Shown: positions 13,680 to 13,713 of the stretch, piece after piece
How the letters are laid out: every line of letters begins with the position of its first letter
How positions within the stretch are numbered: position 1 is the stretch's first letter
Source of the DNA: Syntrophaceae bacterium
GTDB lineage: Bacteria > Desulfobacterota > Syntrophorhabdia > Syntrophorhabdales > WCHB1-27
Reading direction: 5' to 3'
DNA: 13,713 nucleotides
NCBI GenBank assembly: GCA_003165115.1
Contig: PLSJ01000183.1
Span: forward strand, 1 to 13,713
The notes under the pieces: generated by a model
The model's input: the letters and a program-made list of their open reading frames with translations, nothing else
Told to the model about the DNA's origin: nothing
Database searches by the model: none
Made by a program: the position numbers and the translations under genes

Positions 13680-13713
13680 ATGAAGGTGCGTATCGATAAG
13701 GAAGCGTGTGTGG
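13680..13713 (+). CDS. Probable ferredoxin, only the first 11 codons in the window
   Basis: ATG at 13680 follows AGGAGG at 13668-13673 with good spacing. The visible residues MKVRIDKEACV resemble the start of small bacterial ferredoxins (MKVxVDKxxCxGC), in which this cysteine is the first ligand of a 4Fe-4S cluster. The rest lies outside the window, so the cluster type and length cannot be judged. The 75-base gap after the M16 pair (13605-13679) shows no clear promoter or terminator, so the gene may or may not belong to the same transcript. Confidence 0.6.
   Translation, partial: MKVRIDKEACV

Noticed and set aside
1..13713. CRISPR array, tRNA, rRNA, integrase or intact insertion sequence
   Set aside because: No regularly spaced repeats, cloverleaf or rRNA-like stretch, and no transposase or integrase motif was seen on either strand.

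Overview
The window looks like chromosome from a GC-rich Gram-negative bacterium. It encodes outer-membrane-type lipoproteins, a Tat-exported molybdenum hydroxylase, Sec-exported M16 peptidases and a cytochrome bd quinol oxidase. A bd oxidase beside what looks like a low-potential ferredoxin gene suggests an anaerobe or microaerophile that copes with oxygen, perhaps a deltaproteobacterial or syntroph-like lineage. That placement is inference from gene content only. There is no rRNA, tRNA, CRISPR array or intact transposase.

Left part (1-5173), mostly small unlinked transcription units. A TPR lipoprotein gene runs off the left edge on the minus strand. It is followed by a 300-base hairpin-rich gap, a 97-residue two-helix membrane protein (+) and a 791-residue cytoplasmic-type arylsulfatase (+). 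Convergent to the sulfatase is a short lipoprotein gene (-), sharing a hairpin terminator with it, and upstream of that an HD-domain phosphohydrolase gene (-). The sulfatase and the short lipoprotein each carry a near-identical 38-bp promoter-like element, oriented towards the gene.

Middle (5174-10834). First comes a type-B carboxylesterase gene cut off after about one third of its normal length. After a 177-base gap with a perfect 8-bp inverted repeat there is a tight four-gene cluster: cydA, cydB, an IorA-like [2Fe-2S] subunit and an IorB-like Tat-exported molybdopterin subunit, with gaps of 11 and 14 nt and then a 4-nt overlap. This looks like one operon joining a quinol oxidase that consumes oxygen with a periplasmic molybdenum hydroxylase. 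The hydroxylase could pass electrons into the quinone pool that cytochrome bd drains, but that link is inferred.

Right part (10831-13713). A consensus sigma-70 promoter, whose -35 box overlaps the iorB-like stop codon, drives two adjacent exported M16 peptidase genes. The first keeps the zinc motif HxxEH and lacks the C-terminal Arg/Tyr pair; the second lacks the zinc motif and keeps the Arg/Tyr pair. This is the signature of an obligate heterodimer. A new gene starting at 13680 looks like a small ferredoxin and is cut by the window end.

The best leads are the cydAB-molybdenum hydroxylase linkage, the duplicated promoter-like element and the complementary M16 pair. I see no clear evidence of a wholly unknown system.
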